Positions 15,649 through 24,541 are shown, counted from the first letter of the stretch. The stretch: DNA of 64,000 nucleotides from Flagellimonas profundi (GCF_017313275.1 NZ_JAFLNM010000003.1:219261-283260); one strand, 5' to 3'. A program made the numbers and translations. The notes: a model not told the origin generated them from the letters alone.

Positions 15649-16896
15649 TTGACGCGCTTTACCTACATTCTGCTCTCATTAAGTTTCGTTGCCACCTCAT
15701 CTTTTGGACAGGTTTTGCAAGAAGTAAACCCTCCCAATAATATAAAAACAGTGGTTTTTAAAGGTCCAACTGAAGACCAATTTCCCGTAGTGCAACTTGG
15801 GGAATCAATGACCCTGGAGTTTGATGACCTAACTGCCAACGAACAGGATTACTACTATAAAATTATCCATTGCGATTACGACTGGACCCCTTCCCAACTA
15901 CTAAAATCCCAATACCTATCGGGAGCGGACAACCAGAGAATAATAGATTACGAAAACAGCTACACCACCCTGCAGCCCTACTCCAATTACAGATTATCAA
16001 TTCCGAACGAAAATGTTAAACTAAAAGTTACGGGCAACTACATCCTGGAAATTTACAATAGTTATGGTGACCTTCAATTCTCCAGAAGGTTTGTTGTATT
16101 CAGGGATGCAGTTTCCGTTGCCGGCACCGTAAAAAGATCTCGTGACTTCAATTTTATAAACACCAAACAGGTTGTTCAGTTCAATATAAATACGGCCGGC
16201 TTTAACGTAGTCAACCCTAAAAAAGAAGTTAAAGTGGCCATTATCCAAAATCATCAATGGCCTACAGCGCTTTACAACATCAAACCTCAATTCACCATTG
16301 GAAGGGAACTCGTGTACAAATACAATGAAGAAACCAGTTTTTTTGGAGGAAACGAATACCTGAACTTTGACACCAAGGACCTTCGCTCACCTACGTTTGC
16401 CATAGCGAATATAGAAATGAGAGATGTGTACCACCACTACCTATTTACCAGTGAATACAGGTACGACAAAGCCTACACATATTTCCCGGACATTAATGGG
16501 GATTTTGTGGTAAGGACCCTCCAAGGAGAAGATGTATCCAGAGAGGCAGAATATTCCAAAGTCCATTTTAGCCTCCCATATTCCAATATGATCGGCCTGG
16601 ACAATGTATATGTTATTGGCAAGTTCAACAACTACGCATTGGAAGAAGAAAACAAAATGATCTTTAATGAAGAAACCGGAAAATTCGAAACGACCCTAAT
16701 GATCAAACAAGGTTTCTATAATTATAAATATATTGTACAAAAGGAAGATAGGACCATCGAGCCCAATCTTGTGAGCGGAAACTTCCACTTTACCGAAAAC
16801 AACTATTTGATTCTGGTCTACTACAGGGATTTCGGGGACATGTACGACAGTATAATAGGTATAGGCTCCGTTAACTCCAGAAATATCAGCAATTAA
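15649..16896 (+). CDS. Type IX secretion system plug protein (DUF5103)
   Basis: A 415-residue secreted or periplasmic protein with signal peptide M-T-R-F-T-Y-I-L-L-S-L-S-F-V-A-T-S-S-F-G-Q. It resembles the DUF5103/PF17116 family, whose Flavobacterium member was seen plugging the periplasmic side of the SprA translocon in the T9SS structure. Recognisable stretches are H-C-D-Y-D-W-T-P-S and a late domain with Y-V-I-G-K-F-N-N-Y. The start is TTG at 15649, because the signal peptide begins there and no ATG exists in that stretch. It is divergent from nqrA and 31 bp from the next gene. Confidence 0.8.
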   Translation: MTRFTYILLSLSFVATSSFGQVLQEVNPPNNIKTVVFKGPTEDQFPVVQLGESMTLEFDDLTANEQDYYYKIIHCDYDWTPSQLLKSQYLSGADNQRIIDYENSYTTLQPYSNYRLSIPNENVKLKVTGNYILEIYNSYGDLQFSRRFVVFRDAVSVAGTVKRSRDFNFINTKQVVQFNINTAGFNVVNPKKEVKVAIIQNHQWPTALYNIKPQFTIGRELVYKYNEETSFFGGNEYLNFDTKDLRSPTFAIANIEMRDVYHHYLFTSEYRYDKAYTYFPDINGDFVVRTLQGEDVSREAEYSKVHFSLPYSNMIGLDNVYVIGKFNNYALEEENKMIFNEETGKFETTLMIKQGFYNYKYIVQKEDRTIEPNLVSGNFHFTENNYLILVYYRDFGDMYDSIIGIGSVNSRNISN

Positions 16897-16927
16897 TTAT
16901 CTTTAGACCTAAATCCTGAAAAAAGGT

Positions 16928-18178
16928 ATGGGGAAAAAAGATGGTTTGATTACCAAAGGTCGCTACGAGCTCAAGTTTAGAGGCGTAAAATGTCTAAACT
17001 GTGGCCACCCTTTGGACATTAGTGACAAATACTGCCCTAATTGCTCCCAAGCCAATAGCACCAAGAAACTAACACTAAGAGATTTTTTTGATGAGTTTTT
17101 CTCCAGTCTTATCAATTACGACTCCAAACTGCTAAAAACATTATACGCATTACTGTTAAGGCCGGGAAGAATCACCAAGGATTATGTGAACGGAAAAAGA
17201 ATAACCTACACCAACCCGTTTCGGTTTTTATTGAGCTTGGCCTTTTTATACTTTTTAATGTTCACTTACAACAACCGTTTTTCCAATTTGGATGAGGCAG
17301 CCAAAAATTTCAACGGCACCATATACAACGGTCCCATTGGCTTTGACCTAGGCTCTGGCAATTTGGAGGTGGATAGTGTAGCCCTGAAAGAACAATCTAA
17401 AAACGCCATGAAAAAGTGGGATTCGTTAAAAAAGGTGAATCCCGATATTTTGGCAGGCTTCCAAAAGTTCGATTCCATTAAAAATGATGACTCCGAAATG
17501 TCATCACAATTAAAATATCTGGATTCCCTGGGCGTATTGATGGAGGGGGCAAATGAAAAGAAAAAACAAAAAGATTCTTTTATAAATGCCGACCCCGTGG
17601 GGTATTATAAGAGTATTGAAAAGGAATCGGGCATGGGTGCATTTTCAAAAAAAGCTCAATTTTTTGGGACGTACATTAAAAAAGACACCTTATACAACTT
17701 TGAACAAGCCCAAGCCAAGTATAATATTGAAGGGACCACGACCAATAAAATGGCTTTCAATTTTTCCAACAGTGTCTGGAAGGTAATGAGCCAACCTGGC
17801 ACGTGGCTCAACGATACCATATCCAAGCTCCCCTTCGTCATATTTTTCTTTTTGCCAGTGTTCACAGTGTTCATTTCACTGGTTTACATCAGAAATAACT
17901 ATACCTACACCGATCATCTTATTTTTAGCTTTCACAATCAGTCACTCTTATTTATATTGCTCATCCTTAGCTTAACGGTGGATGCAATATTCGACACGAG
18001 CAGCGCGGGGATTTTCTTGCTCATATTTGGCTTCTACCTATATAAGGCGATGCGAAAATTTTATGGACAGGGAAGGTTTAAAACAATTATGAAATACATC
18101 TTTCTGAACACAATTTTTATGATCCTGGCATTTCTCACGATCATAGTAACGTTTACGGGAAGTGTCTTTACCTATTAA
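16928..18178 (+). CDS. DUF3667 membrane protein with N-terminal zinc ribbon
   Basis: A 416-residue protein. Its N terminus carries a zinc-ribbon pair, C-L-N-C-G-H (about 22-27) and C-P-N-C-S-Q (about 37-42), followed by the DUF3667 signature L-L-R-P-G-R-I-T-K-D-Y-V-N-G-K-R. One membrane segment then precedes a long hydrophilic region rich in Lys and Asp (about 120-290), and three or four hydrophobic segments complete the C terminus. It is a widespread Bacteroidota family of unknown function. Its stop overlaps the apaG start (TAATG). Confidence 0.85.
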   Translation: MGKKDGLITKGRYELKFRGVKCLNCGHPLDISDKYCPNCSQANSTKKLTLRDFFDEFFSSLINYDSKLLKTLYALLLRPGRITKDYVNGKRITYTNPFRFLLSLAFLYFLMFTYNNRFSNLDEAAKNFNGTIYNGPIGFDLGSGNLEVDSVALKEQSKNAMKKWDSLKKVNPDILAGFQKFDSIKNDDSEMSSQLKYLDSLGVLMEGANEKKKQKDSFINADPVGYYKSIEKESGMGAFSKKAQFFGTYIKKDTLYNFEQAQAKYNIEGTTTNKMAFNFSNSVWKVMSQPGTWLNDTISKLPFVIFFFLPVFTVFISLVYIRNNYTYTDHLIFSFHNQSLLFILLILSLTVDAIFDTSSAGIFLLIFGFYLYKAMRKFYGQGRFKTIMKYIFLNTIFMILAFLTIIVTFTGSVFTY

Positions 18179-18570
18179 TGGATATGTTTACACAGGTAAC
18201 AAAAGGAATTAAAGTATCGGTGAGCACCTCTTTTGAAGGTACTTTCTTTAAAAACTACAAAGTGCACTATGCGTTCGGCTACACCATAACCATAGAGAAC
18301 CAAAGCAAGGATACCGTACAACTTACTGCAAGGCACTGGGATGTGTTCGACGCCCTCAAAGAGATGGAAACCGTTGACGGAGAAGGCGTAATTGGCCGCA
18401 AACCTGTGATAAAGCCCGGCAAATCCCATACCTACAGTTCGGGTTGCTTGTTGGCTTCGCCAGTCGGTGCCATGCGCGGACATTACAATATGGTCAACTT
18501 CACCAATGCAGAGGAATTTAAGGTGGAAATTCCAACATTCAAGTTTATGGCACCCTTCGCCATAAACTAA
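18178..18570 (+). CDS. apaG: ApaG domain protein
   Basis: A 130-residue single-domain ApaG protein with an immunoglobulin-like beta sandwich. Family landmarks are Y-T-I-T-I-E-N, L-T-A-R-H-W, G-E-G-V-I-G-R-K-P, Y-S-S-G-C and M-R-G-H-Y. In enterobacteria apaG mutants show a Co2+/Mg2+ efflux phenotype; the molecular activity is not settled. The length is typical (125-130). It is translationally coupled to DUF3667 by a TAATG overlap, and pruA follows after 71 bp. Confidence 0.93.
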   Translation: MDMFTQVTKGIKVSVSTSFEGTFFKNYKVHYAFGYTITIENQSKDTVQLTARHWDVFDALKEMETVDGEGVIGRKPVIKPGKSHTYSSGCLLASPVGAMRGHYNMVNFTNAEEFKVEIPTFKFMAPFAIN

Positions 18571-18641
18571 GCCACATCATTTTATATTCCTTGTAGGTTT
18601 CACTACCTTTGATAGAATTGTTAATCTTTAAAAATATTTCT

Positions 18642-20270
18642 ATGGGAAAAGGATTTTTTCAAGTTCCGACCGCATACAACGAGCCTGTTTTGAGCTATGC
18701 TCCGGGTTCCCCAGAACGAGAAGAAGTACTAAAACAATACAAAGCGTTTTATAACGATAAAGTGGATGTACCACTTTACATCGGAAGCGAAGAGATAAAG
18801 ACCGGCAACACCAAGCCCATGTCTCCCCCACATGACCACAAACATATTGTTGGACACTATCATTTGGCGGAAAAAAAACATGTGGAAAAAGCCATTTCCA
18901 ATTGTTTGGAGGCAAGGGATGCCTGGGCCAACTTAACTTGGGAGCAACGCGCGGCCATTTTCTTGAAAGCTGCTGAACTTATTGCCGGGCCATACCGTGC
19001 AAAAATGAACGCTGCCACCATGATCGCCCAATCCAAAAATATTTATCAGGCCGAGATTGATTCAGCCTGTGAGATTGTGGACTTTTTGCGTTTCAACGTC
19101 GAGTATATGTCCCAAATTTATGGCGAGCAGCCAGAATCCTCCGAAGGAGTATGGAACCGCGTGGAATATCGTCCGCTAGAAGGTTTTGTATACGCCATTA
19201 CCCCTTTCAACTTTACCGCCATTGCAGGAAACCTTCCTGCCAGTGCCGCTATGATGGGCAACGTGGTGGTATGGAAACCAAGCGATAGCCAAGTCTATTC
19301 AGCAAAAGTTATTGTGGACGTATTTAAGGAAGCTGGTCTTCCCGATGGTGTCATCAATGTGGTTTATGGAGATCCCGTTATGATTTCGGACACCATATTG
19401 GCCAGCCCTGATTTCTCCGGTATACACTTTACCGGTTCTACCAATGTATTTAAGAACCTTTGGAAACAAATAGGAAACAACATCCATAACTACAAAACAT
19501 ATCCACGAATTGTAGGTGAAACCGGGGGCAAGGACTTCATTATTGCGCACCCGACGGCTAAACCGCAACAAGTGGCCACTGCCATAAGCCGAGGTGCTTT
19601 TGAGTTCCAAGGCCAAAAATGTAGTGCAGCATCCAGGGTGTACCTACCAAAATCAACAGCTGATGAAATTTTGGAATTGGTCAAGAAGGACATTGCCTCT
19701 TTTAATAAGCCAGGTTCTCCTGAGGATATGAGCAATTTTATCACGGCTGTGATTCATGAAGGCGCTTTTGACAAGTTGGCCAAGTATATTGACCAGGCAA
19801 AATCAGATGATGACGCTGAAGTGATCGCCGGAGGTAATTACGATAAATCCAAAGGATATTTTATAGAGCCTACCGTAATTTTGACCACTAATCCAAAGTA
19901 TGAGACCATGTACACCGAACTCTTTGGCCCCGTGGTTACCATTTATGTATACGAGGACAAAGATTGGAGTGAAACCTTAAAGTTAGTGGATGGAACATCC
20001 GAATACGGGCTTACCGGAGCTGTGCTTTCCGCAGATCGCTACGCGATTGATGAAGCGACAAAAGCATTGCAAAATTCTGCTGGTAACTTCTACATCAACG
20101 ATAAGCCAACAGGAGCCGTTGTAGGGCAACAGCCTTTTGGTGGGGCAAGAGCCTCTGGAACCAACGACAAGGCAGGCTCCATGCAAAACCTATTGCGTTG
20201 GGTATCGCCAAGATTGATCAAGGAAACTTTTGTAACACCTGAAGATTATAGATATTCATTTTTGGGATAA
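18642..20270 (+). CDS. pruA: L-glutamate gamma-semialdehyde (1-pyrroline-5-carboxylate) dehydrogenase
   Basis: A 542-residue NAD+-dependent aldehyde dehydrogenase of proline catabolism that oxidises glutamate semialdehyde to glutamate. The catalytic Cys327 lies in G-Q-K-C-S-A-A-S, the general base Glu293 in V-G-E-T-G-G-K-D, and the cofactor region in T-P-F-N-F-T-A-I-A-G-N. It is the stand-alone PruA type with no fused proline dehydrogenase. I chose the ATG at 18642 because the protein aligns from M-G-K-G-F-F-Q-V-P; an in-frame ATA/TTG-rich extension to 18609 is untypical. A strong terminator follows. Confidence 0.96.
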   Translation: MGKGFFQVPTAYNEPVLSYAPGSPEREEVLKQYKAFYNDKVDVPLYIGSEEIKTGNTKPMSPPHDHKHIVGHYHLAEKKHVEKAISNCLEARDAWANLTWEQRAAIFLKAAELIAGPYRAKMNAATMIAQSKNIYQAEIDSACEIVDFLRFNVEYMSQIYGEQPESSEGVWNRVEYRPLEGFVYAITPFNFTAIAGNLPASAAMMGNVVVWKPSDSQVYSAKVIVDVFKEAGLPDGVINVVYGDPVMISDTILASPDFSGIHFTGSTNVFKNLWKQIGNNIHNYKTYPRIVGETGGKDFIIAHPTAKPQQVATAISRGAFEFQGQKCSAASRVYLPKSTADEILELVKKDIASFNKPGSPEDMSNFITAVIHEGAFDKLAKYIDQAKSDDDAEVIAGGNYDKSKGYFIEPTVILTTNPKYETMYTELFGPVVTIYVYEDKDWSETLKLVDGTSEYGLTGAVLSADRYAIDEATKALQNSAGNFYINDKPTGAVVGQQPFGGARASGTNDKAGSMQNLLRWVSPRLIKETFVTPEDYRYSFLG

Positions 20271-20293
20271 ACCCAAAATCACCTATTTTAAAG

Positions 20294-20322
20294 GCCGTCA
20301 TCTAATAATGACGGCTTTTTTT
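20294..20322 (+). terminator. Rho-independent terminator after pruA
   Basis: GCCGTCAT / ATGACGGC 8-bp stem with a 6-base loop and a run of seven T. An ATG inside the right arm (20308) is in frame with the following gene but is not its likely start. Confidence 0.9.
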
Positions 20323-20343
20323 ATTAATCTAACTTTTTTAAAC

Positions 20344-21108
20344 ATGCCCAGACCCTATATTTTAGCCGAGACCAACTGGAAACATCTGAAGGACGAATCT
20401 TTTGACCTGGCCATTTTGCCCTGGGGCGCGACCGAGGCCCACAATTACCATTTACCTTATGCTACCGATGTTATTGAAGGAACGTCCATTGCAGAGGAAT
20501 CGGCCAGGATCGCCTGGGAACAAGGGGGCAAAGTTGTAGTACTGCCAACGATTCCCTTTGGAGTCAACACAGGACAATCGGACATATATATGGACATGAA
20601 CCTGAATCCGAGCACCCAATTTGCCATATTAAAGGACCTGATTACCGTATTGGACCGTCAAGGCATCAAAAAGTTTATGATCCTGAACAGTCATGGTGGG
20701 AACAACTGGAAGGCCATAGTAAGAGAACTTGGATTGCTTTTCCCTGAGATGTTCCTCTGCGTTACCAATTGGTTTACATTAGGTAGTGAATCGGGTGTTT
20801 TTGATTTTCCAGGTGACCATGCCGGTGAGATGGAAACCAGTCTAATTCTGCATTTGACCCCCGAATTGGTATTGCCCACACAGGATTGGGGCGAGGGCAA
20901 AGAATTTAAAAACAAAATCAAAGCTTTTTCCGAAGGATGGGCCTGGACCGAGCGACCTTGGTCCAAAATAACGGAAGACACAGGAGTTGGCGATCCAAGA
21001 AAAGCCACCAAGGAAAAGGGCGAGGTATTTTTTAATTTGGTCTGTGCCAAAATGGGACAACTCTTTATAGATATTGCCGAAGCGGACATGGACGAACTAT
21101 ACAAATGA
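20344..21108 (+). CDS. Creatininase family amidohydrolase
   Basis: A 254-residue metal-dependent amidohydrolase. The creatininase-type metal motif is visible at the N terminus as W-G-A-T-E-A-H-N-Y-H-L-P-Y-A-T-D (27-42), with candidate ligands Glu31, His33 and Asp42. N-S-H-G-G-N and D-H-A-G-E-M-E-T-S follow. Family members include creatinine, formamidopyrimidine (FAPy deformylase ArfB) and mycofactocin-related hydrolases. The substrate here cannot be assigned. I chose ATG 20344 because the upstream in-frame ATG is inside the pruA terminator. The stop codon overlaps a short Asn/Lys ORF. Confidence 0.85.
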   Translation: MPRPYILAETNWKHLKDESFDLAILPWGATEAHNYHLPYATDVIEGTSIAEESARIAWEQGGKVVVLPTIPFGVNTGQSDIYMDMNLNPSTQFAILKDLITVLDRQGIKKFMILNSHGGNNWKAIVRELGLLFPEMFLCVTNWFTLGSESGVFDFPGDHAGEMETSLILHLTPELVLPTQDWGEGKEFKNKIKAFSEGWAWTERPWSKITEDTGVGDPRKATKEKGEVFFNLVCAKMGQLFIDIAEADMDELYK

Positions 21109-21266
21109 ACCCTAAGCGCAACAAGAACAACAAGAACAACAAGAACAACAAGAACAACAAGAACAACAAGAACAACAAGAACAACAAGAACAACAAGTTA
21201 ATCAAACATAAAACAACTAAAAAGGCAATCTCCCCACAATTTATATGTAAATTTAACGTTAACTAA
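21105..21266 (+). CDS. Possible 53-residue Asn/Lys-rich peptide encoded by a microsatellite
   Basis: An ORF whose ATG overlaps the creatininase stop (ATGA). It starts MNPKR, continues through nearly nine in-frame N-K-N triplets from the 9-bp repeat, and ends in a basic tail, K-L-I-K-H-K-T-T-K-K. Because the repeat unit is 9 bp, changes in copy number keep the frame. It has low complexity, no homologue that I recognise and no proof of expression; it may be only a repeat in a 3' untranslated region. Confidence 0.25.
   Translation: MNPKRNKNNKNNKNNKNNKNNKNNKNNKNNKLIKHKTTKKAISPQFICKFNVN
21120..21197 (+). repeat. 9-bp microsatellite (AACAAGAAC), about 8.7 copies
   Basis: Perfect AACAAGAAC units run from 21120 to 21197, starting 12 bases after the creatininase stop codon. 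No other perfect array of this kind is visible in the window. Confidence 0.97.
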
Positions 21267-21299
21267 TTGTAAACTAAATGTAATATAATTATATTTACT

Positions 21300-21440
21300 A
21301 TGTTAAATCCATTAGTTATGACAGCACGAATCAATGCATGGTGGAGATTGATGATTAAAAAATATCAGCAATTATGGAAATTTGCCAAGGACTACGCCAG
21401 AAAGTGTAGATTGGTCTATAAGCGCATGTACAGTATATAA
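21300..21440 (+). CDS. Possible 46-residue basic peptide
   Basis: An ORF from ATG 21300 (preceded by the AT-rich, promoter-like TATATTTA, one base off TAnnTTTG) to TAA 21440. The peptide begins MLNPLVMTARINAWWR and is rich in Trp, Tyr, Lys and Arg, with a predicted amphipathic helix. It ends one base before the convergent rsmG stop. Codon use resembles its neighbours. Function is unknown, and it could be a chance ORF. Confidence 0.4.
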   Translation: MLNPLVMTARINAWWRLMIKKYQQLWKFAKDYARKCRLVYKRMYSI

Positions 21441-21441
21441 T

Positions 21442-22077
21442 TTAACCCTTATACTTCTGGGGCAAATACACTACTTTTTTTGTCTCGAAGAAATCCTCCT
21501 CAAAATACTCGTTTAAATCAAATACCTGGACGGTTTCGTAACCTTTCAGTTCTTCCGTAAGATCCCCTCCTTTTAGGTAGAGTATGCCGTTTTTACGCTG
21601 ATGGGCAGATTCTTTTTTGATTTTTCCCTTTGTCCAATGTACAAATGTGGGCATTGCAGCAACAGCACGGCTTACAATAAAATCGAACTGCCCGGGAATA
21701 TCTTCAACACGGGAGTGATGGGTCTCCACATTTTGTAGCCCCAAACCTTCGACCACCTCATTCACCACTTTTATTTTTTTTCCGATGGCATCTACAAGGG
21801 TAAATTTTACGTTTGGAAACAAGATGGCCAATGGAATGCCCGGAAAACCTCCGCCGGTTCCAACATCCAAAATTTCCGAACCTTCATTGAATACTTGTAT
21901 TTGTGCAATACCCAGAGAATGAAGAACATGGCGTAGATACAACTCATCGATATCCTTTCTGGAAACCACATTGATTTTTTGGTTCCAGTCTTTGTACAAC
22001 ACTTCCAACTTTTCAAACTGTGCCTTTTGTTCTTCGTTGAGCGTCGTAAAATATTTATAGATAAGTTCGGCTTTCAT
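21442..22077 (-). CDS. rsmG: 16S rRNA (guanine-527-N7) methyltransferase
   Basis: A 211-residue SAM-dependent enzyme that makes m7G527 in 16S rRNA; loss gives low-level streptomycin resistance in other bacteria. The SAM motif L-D-V-G-T-G-G-G-F-P-G-I-P-L is clear. N-V-V-S-R-K-D upstream and I-V-S-R-A-V-A downstream are family signatures. The length is typical (about 207-215). A TAGCTTTG element (minus strand, 22097-22104) lies just upstream. Confidence 0.95.
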   Translation of the reverse strand: MKAELIYKYFTTLNEEQKAQFEKLEVLYKDWNQKINVVSRKDIDELYLRHVLHSLGIAQIQVFNEGSEILDVGTGGGFPGIPLAILFPNVKFTLVDAIGKKIKVVNEVVEGLGLQNVETHHSRVEDIPGQFDFIVSRAVAAMPTFVHWTKGKIKKESAHQRKNGILYLKGGDLTEELKGYETVQVFDLNEYFEEDFFETKKVVYLPQKYKG

Positions 22078-22096
22078 GTTACAAACATTATTTTTA

Positions 22097-22104
22097 CAAA
22101 GCTA
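22097..22104 (-). promoter_or_regulatory. rsmG promoter -7 element
   Basis: On the minus strand this reads TAGCTTTG (TAnnTTTG), about 20 bases before the rsmG ATG. It is divergent from the desaturase promoter. Confidence 0.5.
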
Positions 22105-22168
22105 ATACTTTTGACGACCTTAACACCGTTCTAACAAAACCTTGGTAACTCTGAAGAAGCATTTTAGT

Positions 22169-22176
22169 TATCTTTG
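22169..22176 (+). promoter_or_regulatory. Desaturase promoter -7 element
   Basis: TATCTTTG (TAnnTTTG) lies 14 bases before the ATG, with TTG at 22142-22144 at roughly the -33 distance (24-base spacer, slightly long). Confidence 0.55.
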
Positions 22177-22190
22177 TAAAAACTTTTTTT

Positions 22191-23294
22191 ATGAATAAGA
22201 ATACCGTCCGGTTTTCAAGAAGAGATTCCGCACAATTTTTCAGAACACTGAACAAGAGAGTAAACGAATACTTTAAAGAAAACAACCTTAAGAAGACCGG
22301 GAACTGGAAACTTCACTTAAAAACCATTGTGATGTTTGCCATTTTTTTGACCCCTTACTTTTTAATCTTAACCCTTAATTTGCCTTTTTGGGGCTACTTG
22401 CTACTTTCCATTACCATGGGCGTAGGAATGGCCGGAGTGGGTATGAACGTGATGCACGACGGGAACCATGGTGCATACTCCAACAAAAAATGGGTGAACA
22501 AGCTTATGGGAAGCAGCATCTATATCTTGGCTGGAAATGTTTACAACTGGCAAGTCCAGCACAATGTACTGCACCACACCTATACTAACATTCACGAGCA
22601 CGATGAAGACATGGAAGCTGGAAGAATCTTAAGATTCTCCAAGCATGCAGAGTGGAGAAAACATCATAAGTTCCAACATTACTATTCCATTTTCCTATAC
22701 GGTCTATTGACTTTCAATTGGGCCATTACAACGGATTTCCAACAGATGTACCGTTACATGAAAAGAAAATTGAGCTACGGAAAACTACCGAACCGAGTAA
22801 TCAATTGGAGTACCTTGGTCATAACCAAAATCATTTATTTGACCATTTGGATTGTACTGCCCTTAATTTTTGTTGATATTGCTTGGTGGCAAGTGCTTCT
22901 TGGTTTCTTTATCATGCACTATGTGGCTGGGGTAATCCTAAGTGTGGTATTTCAATTGGCACACATTGTGGACCATGCCGAAACACCATTACCTGACGAA
23001 GAAGGGAACATGAAGAACACCTGGGCCATCCACCAATTGTTTACTACAGTGAATTTTGGTACCAAAAACCGAATTGTAAACTGGTTTACCGGCGGATTGA
23101 ATCATCAGGTAGAACACCATATTTTCCCTAACATCAGTCACATTCATTACACAAATATTTCGAAAATTGTGAAACAGACTGCTCAGGAGTTCAATTTACC
23201 TTATCACGAGTATAAAACTACCAGAAAAGCTATAATTTCGCACTTCAAACACTTAAAGGAGCTGGGCAAAAAACCAGCGCTTCAGTATCAGTAA
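22191..23294 (+). CDS. Membrane fatty acid desaturase (acyl-CoA/lipid desaturase)
   Basis: A 367-residue integral membrane di-iron desaturase. The three histidine boxes are present: H-D-G-N-H (89-93), H-N-V-L-H-H (124-129) and H-Q-V-E-H-H near residue 304. Four hydrophobic spans surround them. Q-V-E-H-H in the third box is typical of front-end/delta-5 or delta-6-type desaturases and of many bacterial desaturases, so regioselectivity is open. It likely adjusts membrane fluidity. A promoter element precedes it, and aspC follows after 13 bp, probably in the same transcript. Confidence 0.92.
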   Translation: MNKNTVRFSRRDSAQFFRTLNKRVNEYFKENNLKKTGNWKLHLKTIVMFAIFLTPYFLILTLNLPFWGYLLLSITMGVGMAGVGMNVMHDGNHGAYSNKKWVNKLMGSSIYILAGNVYNWQVQHNVLHHTYTNIHEHDEDMEAGRILRFSKHAEWRKHHKFQHYYSIFLYGLLTFNWAITTDFQQMYRYMKRKLSYGKLPNRVINWSTLVITKIIYLTIWIVLPLIFVDIAWWQVLLGFFIMHYVAGVILSVVFQLAHIVDHAETPLPDEEGNMKNTWAIHQLFTTVNFGTKNRIVNWFTGGLNHQVEHHIFPNISHIHYTNISKIVKQTAQEFNLPYHEYKTTRKAIISHFKHLKELGKKPALQYQ

Positions 23295-23307
23295 AAAAGA
23301 AGTACCA

Positions 23308-24492
23308 ATGAGCAACCATCTATCTGACAGGATCAAGAATATGTCCACGTCAGCAACCCTGGCCATGGCCGCCAAAGCACGGGAATTAAGAAATGAAGGA
23401 AAGGATATTATCGGTTTGAGCTTGGGGGAACCCGATTTCAACATTCCTGATTTCATCAAAGAGTCCGCTAAGCAGGCCATTGACGATAATTATAGCAGCT
23501 ATACTCCTGTTGATGGGTATGCAGATTTAAAAACTGCCATCTCCAACAAGTTTAAAAGAGACAACAATCTTGATTATGGATTAAACCAGATCGTGGTTTC
23601 CACTGGAGCGAAACAATCGCTCTTCAATGTGGCCATGGTAGTTCTTAACCCTGGTGATGAAGTCATCCTTCCCGCACCTTATTGGGTAAGCTATAGCGAC
23701 ATCGTAAAACTGGCCGAAGGCGTTCCCGTGGAGGTTCTTACTCAAATCGACACAGATTTTAAAATGACACCCGAGCAATTGGAAGCGGCCATTACGCCAA
23801 AAACCAAAATGCTTTGGTTCAGTTCTCCTTGCAACCCCAGTGGATCGGTATACAGCAAGGAAGAATTGGAAGGTTTGGCTGAAGTACTTAAAAAACACCC
23901 CGATATTTATGTGGTTTCGGATGAAATTTACGAGCACATCAATTTTGCAGGCGGACATGTTAGTATAGCTGGTATTGATGGCATGTACGATAGAACCATC
24001 ACCGTAAACGGAGTATCAAAAGCTTTCGCCATGACGGGATGGCGTATCGGTTACATCGGCGCCCCTGAATGGATCGCCAAAGGATGTACCAAATTACAGG
24101 GCCAGGTTACCAGTGGCGCCAATGCCATTGCACAACGTGCCGTTATCACTGCTTTGGAGGCTCCTGTGAGCAAAATCAAGTTCATGATCGATAAGTTCCA
24201 CGAAAGAAGAGACCTCGTTCTAGGACTTTTGGGAGAAATAGAAGGGTTTAACCTGAACGTACCAGAAGGTGCATTTTATGTATTCCCCGATATCTCGGCA
24301 TTCTTTGGAAAAACATTGAACGGCGTTACCATCAACAATGCATCCGATTTTTCTCTTTACTTATTGGAGCATGCCAATGTTGCCACAGTTACAGGCGAAG
24401 CATTTGGAAATCCAAATTGTATCCGTATATCCTACGCAGCATCAGAAAAAGATTTGAAAGAAGCCATTTCAAGAATAAAGGCCGTTCTTTAA
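23308..24492 (+). CDS. PLP-dependent aspartate aminotransferase (class I)
   Basis: A 394-residue class I aminotransferase, subgroup Ib-like, converting aspartate and 2-oxoglutarate to oxaloacetate and glutamate. The PLP lysine is Lys238 in G-V-S-K-A-F-A-M-T-G-W-R-I-G-Y. N-P-S-G (176-179), S-D-E-I-Y-E (204-209) and a C-terminal R-I-S-Y-A support the fold. The exact substrate range (aspartate, prephenate, other) is not decided by sequence. It ends before a hairpin repeat and a bidirectional terminator shared with trkH. Confidence 0.92.
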   Translation: MSNHLSDRIKNMSTSATLAMAAKARELRNEGKDIIGLSLGEPDFNIPDFIKESAKQAIDDNYSSYTPVDGYADLKTAISNKFKRDNNLDYGLNQIVVSTGAKQSLFNVAMVVLNPGDEVILPAPYWVSYSDIVKLAEGVPVEVLTQIDTDFKMTPEQLEAAITPKTKMLWFSSPCNPSGSVYSKEELEGLAEVLKKHPDIYVVSDEIYEHINFAGGHVSIAGIDGMYDRTITVNGVSKAFAMTGWRIGYIGAPEWIAKGCTKLQGQVTSGANAIAQRAVITALEAPVSKIKFMIDKFHERRDLVLGLLGEIEGFNLNVPEGAFYVFPDISAFFGKTLNGVTINNASDFSLYLLEHANVATVTGEAFGNPNCIRISYAASEKDLKEAISRIKAVL

Positions 24493-24506
24493 TTTATAAA
24501 CAGGTC

Positions 24507-24528
24507 ATGCTGAATTTATTTTCAGCAT
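24507..24528. repeat. REP-like hairpin ATGCTGAA/TTCAGCAT
   Basis: An 8-bp perfect stem with a 6-base loop, preceded by GGTC and followed by CTC. It resembles the dispersed 'GTCATGCTGAA...TTCAGCATCTC' repeat that I remember from many Bacteroidota intergenic regions. Confidence 0.6.
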
Positions 24529-24541
24529 CTCTTATTCATAT

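Noticed and set aside
20308-20343. Upstream ATG extension of the creatininase-family gene
   Set aside because: The ATG lies in the right arm of the pruA terminator, and the extra residues (T-A-F-F-I-N-L) come from the T-tract.
21120-21197. Possible CRISPR array
   Set aside because: The unit is 9 bp with no spacers, a simple microsatellite. No cas genes are present.
21442-22190. Defence island or phage remnant around the small ORFs at 21.1-21.4 kb
   Set aside because: The flanking genes are housekeeping (rsmG, desaturase); no integrase, nuclease or toxin-antitoxin pattern is visible.
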